From contig NZ_JAEUGD010000023.1 of NCBI RefSeq assembly GCF_016775155.1, positions 248,001 through 312,000 on the forward strand: a DNA stretch of 64,000 nucleotides. Direction: 5' to 3'. Made by a program: the position numbers and the translations under genes. The stretch is from Fulvivirga marina. Its GTDB lineage: Bacteria > Bacteroidota > Bacteroidia > Cytophagales > Cyclobacteriaceae. Shown one piece after another: positions 61,656-64,000 of this stretch. Below the pieces are notes generated by a model that was not told the DNA's origin, ran no database searches, and was given only the letters and a program-made list of their open reading frames with translations. The number at the start of each line of letters is the position of its first letter. Position 1 is the first letter of the stretch.

Positions 61656-61682
61656 AACTGCAGCTGTAATGCTGCAGTTTTT
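61656..61682 (+). terminator. Intrinsic terminator
   Basis: Perfect 9-bp stem AACTGCAGC/GCTGCAGTT (61656-61664 with 61671-61679), 6-base loop and TTTTT, directly after the single-domain CPPxCP gene. Confidence 0.85.
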
Positions 61683-61747
61683 GTTAAATTATGAATTTAA
61701 TTTGTGAAATTTGCTCGGGGTAATCTTATCCAAGTAATTTCAATTAA

Positions 61748-62389
61748 ATGAGTTATCTTTTTCTTTTTAATGTTATCTTTTATTTATCTCTGGCAAGTAC
61801 TCTTGGTGCCATAGTTTTTTCTTTAAGGAAAGGAATCCTACGAAGTGATCTGAAGTTTATTCAGGTTATTTTGTTCATTTCCTTTACCGCTGACCTTTTA
61901 ATAGGCGTAACTACAGATTTATTTCATATACATGTGCCTTATATAGGTTCAACTTATAGGATTCTCGAACTAATTATAATTCTTGAGTTTTATTTGAATA
62001 TTTTCAATAGTCGATATAATAGGGCAATTGTCAGAAGCCTACAGGTTCTACTTCCATTTTTATTTTTCTTTGTGTTGAAATTTGAAGCAACCCCGATACG
62101 CATTACAAATAGTGTACTGTTCAGTATTTATTCAATAAGTTATTTTCGAAAGATGATGTTGGAAATGAATGTTCCCAACCCAATTATGGACCCTCTTTTT
62201 TGGGCTAATTCTGCAGTATTATTATACTTTTCGGGGGTGTTGTTTTTATTTCTTTTCTTTGAGCCTCTTGCAAAAGTCAATGAAGCATCAGCTGTCATAT
62301 CATATATGTTTCATAATATATTGTTGGTTTTGAAAAATGTACTTTTTGCAGTAGGCTTTTGGAAGAACCGGTACGTTAAGGCTATTTGA
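61748..62389 (+). CDS. Hypothetical 6-7 helix membrane protein
   Basis: 213 residues, very hydrophobic, with about six or seven membrane helices (near 5-25, 36-55, 67-85, 97-110, 118-132, 150-171, 185-206). No catalytic motif recognised. It ends two bases before the histidine kinase ATG, so it is the first gene of a three-gene operon (membrane protein, kinase, regulator). The kinase has only one helix of its own, so this protein may serve as its membrane sensor; this is inference from order. Homologous small membrane proteins precede NarL-type kinases elsewhere in Bacteroidota. Confidence 0.72.
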   Translation: MSYLFLFNVIFYLSLASTLGAIVFSLRKGILRSDLKFIQVILFISFTADLLIGVTTDLFHIHVPYIGSTYRILELIIILEFYLNIFNSRYNRAIVRSLQVLLPFLFFFVLKFEATPIRITNSVLFSIYSISYFRKMMLEMNVPNPIMDPLFWANSAVLLYFSGVLFLFLFFEPLAKVNEASAVISYMFHNILLVLKNVLFAVGFWKNRYVKAI

Positions 62390-62391
62390 AT

Positions 62392-63195
62392 ATGGAAAGT
62401 GAGGCATCAAATATTTTAGTGTTGTTAATAGTAGGGACATCAGTAATGTTACTCTTGGCTGGTTCCATCGTATTTTTTGTTATCTATTACCAAAAGCGTA
62501 TGCTCCAGAATAAAATTGCTACTCAGGAGCTGGAGTCTGGGTATCAAAAACAATTGCTTTTAACTACTATCGATTCTCAGGAAAAGGAACGTAAGCGTAT
62601 AGCCTCCGACCTGCATGACGGGGTAGGAGCCATGTTGTCTGCTGCTAAGCTCAACCTCAATATGTTGAAGAGTGGGGCTATACCCAAGGAGGAGCTAGCA
62701 GAGGCACTGGGAGAGACCAAAGACATGATCGATGAGACCATTGAAACCGTTCGCAGAATTTCCAAAGATTTGTTGCCTTCTTCGTTAGAAGTTTTTGGAT
62801 TATCAAAAGCCGTTCAGGAACTTTGCGAGAAACTCGACAACCCGAAGACGCATGTAGAGTATGAGGTTAAAGGTGAAGAGGTTACCCTGACTAGACAACA
62901 GGAGTTGCTGATTTATCGTATGATTCAAGAATTGGTAAATAATGCTCTAAAACATGCGGAGGCTTCAGTTATTAATGTTGATATCAGCTGGAATGACCCT
63001 TTGACAGTTACAGTACAGGATGATGGTAAGGGCTTTAATCCGGATGAAATACGGGGCGATATAAAGAGAGGGGTCGGGTTATATAGCATTGAAAACAGGG
63101 CCAGCCTGATCGGGGGAGAGGTATTCTTTGAAAGCCAGCCTGGAGCAGGAGCTACAATTAACATCACAATAAAAAACGACCATGAACCAGATTAA
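62392..63195 (+). CDS. Sensor histidine kinase, HisKA_3 (NarL/DesK) type
   Basis: 267 residues from the ATG at 62392, two bases after the preceding stop. An in-frame TTG at 62386 overlaps that stop. One N-terminal helix (8-33), a short coiled coil, then HisKA_3 with phospho-acceptor His75 (RKRIASDLHDGVGAMLS), and a HATPase_c with N-box QELVNNALKHA and G-box DDGKGFNP. No input domain beyond the helix. It overlaps the response regulator gene by 14 bases. Confidence 0.92.
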   Translation: MESEASNILVLLIVGTSVMLLLAGSIVFFVIYYQKRMLQNKIATQELESGYQKQLLLTTIDSQEKERKRIASDLHDGVGAMLSAAKLNLNMLKSGAIPKEELAEALGETKDMIDETIETVRRISKDLLPSSLEVFGLSKAVQELCEKLDNPKTHVEYEVKGEEVTLTRQQELLIYRMIQELVNNALKHAEASVINVDISWNDPLTVTVQDDGKGFNPDEIRGDIKRGVGLYSIENRASLIGGEVFFESQPGAGATINITIKNDHEPD

Positions 63196-63838
63196 GGTAT
63201 ACATTGCGGATGACCAGACACTTTTCAGAAAAGGTATGGGAAGGTTGGTCAGGTCGTTTCCTAATGTGAGTGAAGTTAAGGAGGCCAGCAATGGGAAGGA
63301 ACTACTTGAGTTGATCAAGGAAGAAGAACCCGATGTAATATTGATGGATTTGGAAATGCCCGTAATGGATGGTATTGAAGCCACTGAAAAGGTCATTAAC
63401 CGTTACCCTAATATCAAGATTGTGGTATTATCCATGCATGACACCCAACAGCATATTTTTTATCTTATGGAACTGGGAGCCCATGCTTTTCTTCTCAAAA
63501 ATGCTGAACCGGAAGAGGTACAAGAAGCTATTCTTGCAGTAATGAAGAATGACTTCTACCAAAACGAAATAGTTGTGAATGCTCTTCGTAAAGGTGCCAT
63601 GGATAAGAAGAAGTCTGAAGGACGCCCAGTGTTCCAAAGTAATGTTACCTTGACGGATCGTGAAACAGAAATTTTGCTGTTGATATGCCGCGAACTGACC
63701 ATGAAAGAAATTGGAGAAAAGCTTTCACTTTCAGAAAAAACCATTCATAACCACCGCGCAAGAATCATGGACAAATTAGGAGTGAGGAATACTGTTGGAC
63801 TGGTGAGGTTTGCTTACGACACCGGCCTTCTGGAGTGA
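63182..63838 (+). CDS. NarL/LuxR-family response regulator
   Basis: 218 residues. Receiver with acidic pair Asp10/Asp11, phospho-acceptor Asp56 (VILMDLEMP) and conserved Lys of FLLKNA. C-terminal LuxR HTH (about 152-215: LTDRETEILLLICRELTMKE, SEKTIHNHRARIMDKLGV). Cognate partner of the overlapping kinase. Targets unknown; the tandem palindromes 40 bases after its stop and the CPPxCP genes upstream are candidates. Confidence 0.93.
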   Translation: MNQIKVYIADDQTLFRKGMGRLVRSFPNVSEVKEASNGKELLELIKEEEPDVILMDLEMPVMDGIEATEKVINRYPNIKIVVLSMHDTQQHIFYLMELGAHAFLLKNAEPEEVQEAILAVMKNDFYQNEIVVNALRKGAMDKKKSEGRPVFQSNVTLTDRETEILLLICRELTMKEIGEKLSLSEKTIHNHRARIMDKLGVRNTVGLVRFAYDTGLLE

Positions 63839-63878
63839 TTACATTCGAATACAAGCCTCCGAATCTCTAACATTTTCC

Positions 63879-63918
63879 ATTAGGTAAATTTACCTAATTT
63901 CATAGGTAAATTTACCTA
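63879..63918. repeat. Two tandem identical palindromes, candidate operator
   Basis: TAGGTAAATTTACCTA occurs twice (63881-63896 and 63903-63918), each a perfect palindrome; the first extends to 20 bp (63879-63898). Centres are exactly 22 bases apart, about two helical turns, so bound dimers would lie on one face of the DNA. Sits between the response regulator stop and the next, unseen gene. Confidence 0.65.
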
Positions 63919-63944
63919 ATTAGCATACTTATACTCATTTTTAA

Positions 63945-63993
63945 AATCGCCTTGTTTAGGTTAAAATAGGCGATTAGTACACTTTTTAGTGTA
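63945..63993. other. Two further inverted repeats at the window edge
   Basis: AATCGCCT (63945-63952) pairs with AGGCGATT (63968-63975); TACACT (63978-63983) pairs with AGTGTA (63988-63993) across TTTT. No gene is visible from 63839 to 64000. They may belong to the leader or promoter of the gene beyond the window or to termination of the response regulator operon. Confidence 0.4.
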
Positions 63994-64000
63994 ATAAATG

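Overview
The window looks like chromosomal DNA of a Bacteroidota bacterium, most likely a marine or soil Cytophagales relative (Fulvivirga/Roseivirga-like). Supporting signs are low GC, many signal peptides ending in AQ, lipoproteins with acidic residues after the lipobox cysteine, and families typical of the phylum (DUF2461, DUF2911, DUF4349, DUF6702, DUF2905, DinB, DPP-IV). Several starts lie behind TAnnTTTG promoter boxes, and Shine-Dalgarno sequences are generally absent, with rpsU a clear exception. I see no tRNA, rRNA, insertion sequence, CRISPR array or prophage. This is mostly core genome with a few accessory islands.

Layout. 1-8.7 kb: the tail of a zinc metalloprotease, two orphan lipoproteins, a ugd/UXS/DUF2461 operon for UDP-xylose supply, an acyl-CoA dehydrogenase, then rpsU-xerC-hpf. 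8.8-13.6 kb (minus strand): metK, an RsmI-like methylase, and a GbsR-type regulated operon (membrane protein, DCC thiol-disulfide protein, TIGR01777 epimerase). Two proteins of that operon appear cut by in-frame nonsense codons. 13.7-24.9 kb: an AraC regulator, small secreted proteins, a WD40-caspase protein divergent from a PD40/OmpA-like protein, a MORN-repeat protein, a 41-residue membrane peptide, RidA and a LOG-family hydrolase. 25-31.3 kb: a shortened FtsX permease, a retropepsin-PDZ protein, a degenerate receiver, and a secondary-metabolite cluster (FAD oxidoreductase, UbiA prenyltransferase, type III polyketide synthase, methyltransferase). 31.3-41.4 kb: nitroreductase, M14 peptidase, DinB, dienelactone hydrolase, a 7TM-DISM receptor, DUF4349, polA and a serine/threonine dehydratase-like enzyme, followed by a cutC remnant. 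41.8-47.6 kb: two tandem paralogous M1 peptidases with HupE and DUF6702. 47.8-54.3 kb: an exported TPR-CHAT protease-like protein convergent with an ECF sigma / membrane anti-sigma-like pair, then a PKD/beta-helix lipoprotein. 54.3-60.1 kb: 2H phosphoesterase, DPP-IV, and an OxyR - cystathionine synthase/lyase - ketosamine kinase operon with overlapping genes. 60.3-64 kb: three copies of an unrecognised domain ending in a Cys-Pro-Pro-Cys type motif, spread over two genes, followed by a membrane protein and a NarL-type histidine kinase/response regulator pair. The window ends in tandem palindromes.

Most unusual parts: (i) the CHAT/sigma/anti-sigma locus, whose predicted topology would place a periplasmic CHAT domain beside the periplasmic TPR half of the anti-sigma-like protein; (ii) the type III PKS-UbiA cluster; (iii) the CPPxCP domain family beside a two-component system; (iv) two independent nonsense mutations in one operon; and (v) the extended Shine-Dalgarno of rpsU in a phylum that rarely uses one. 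All functional statements come from reading motifs and domain order by eye; no search was run.
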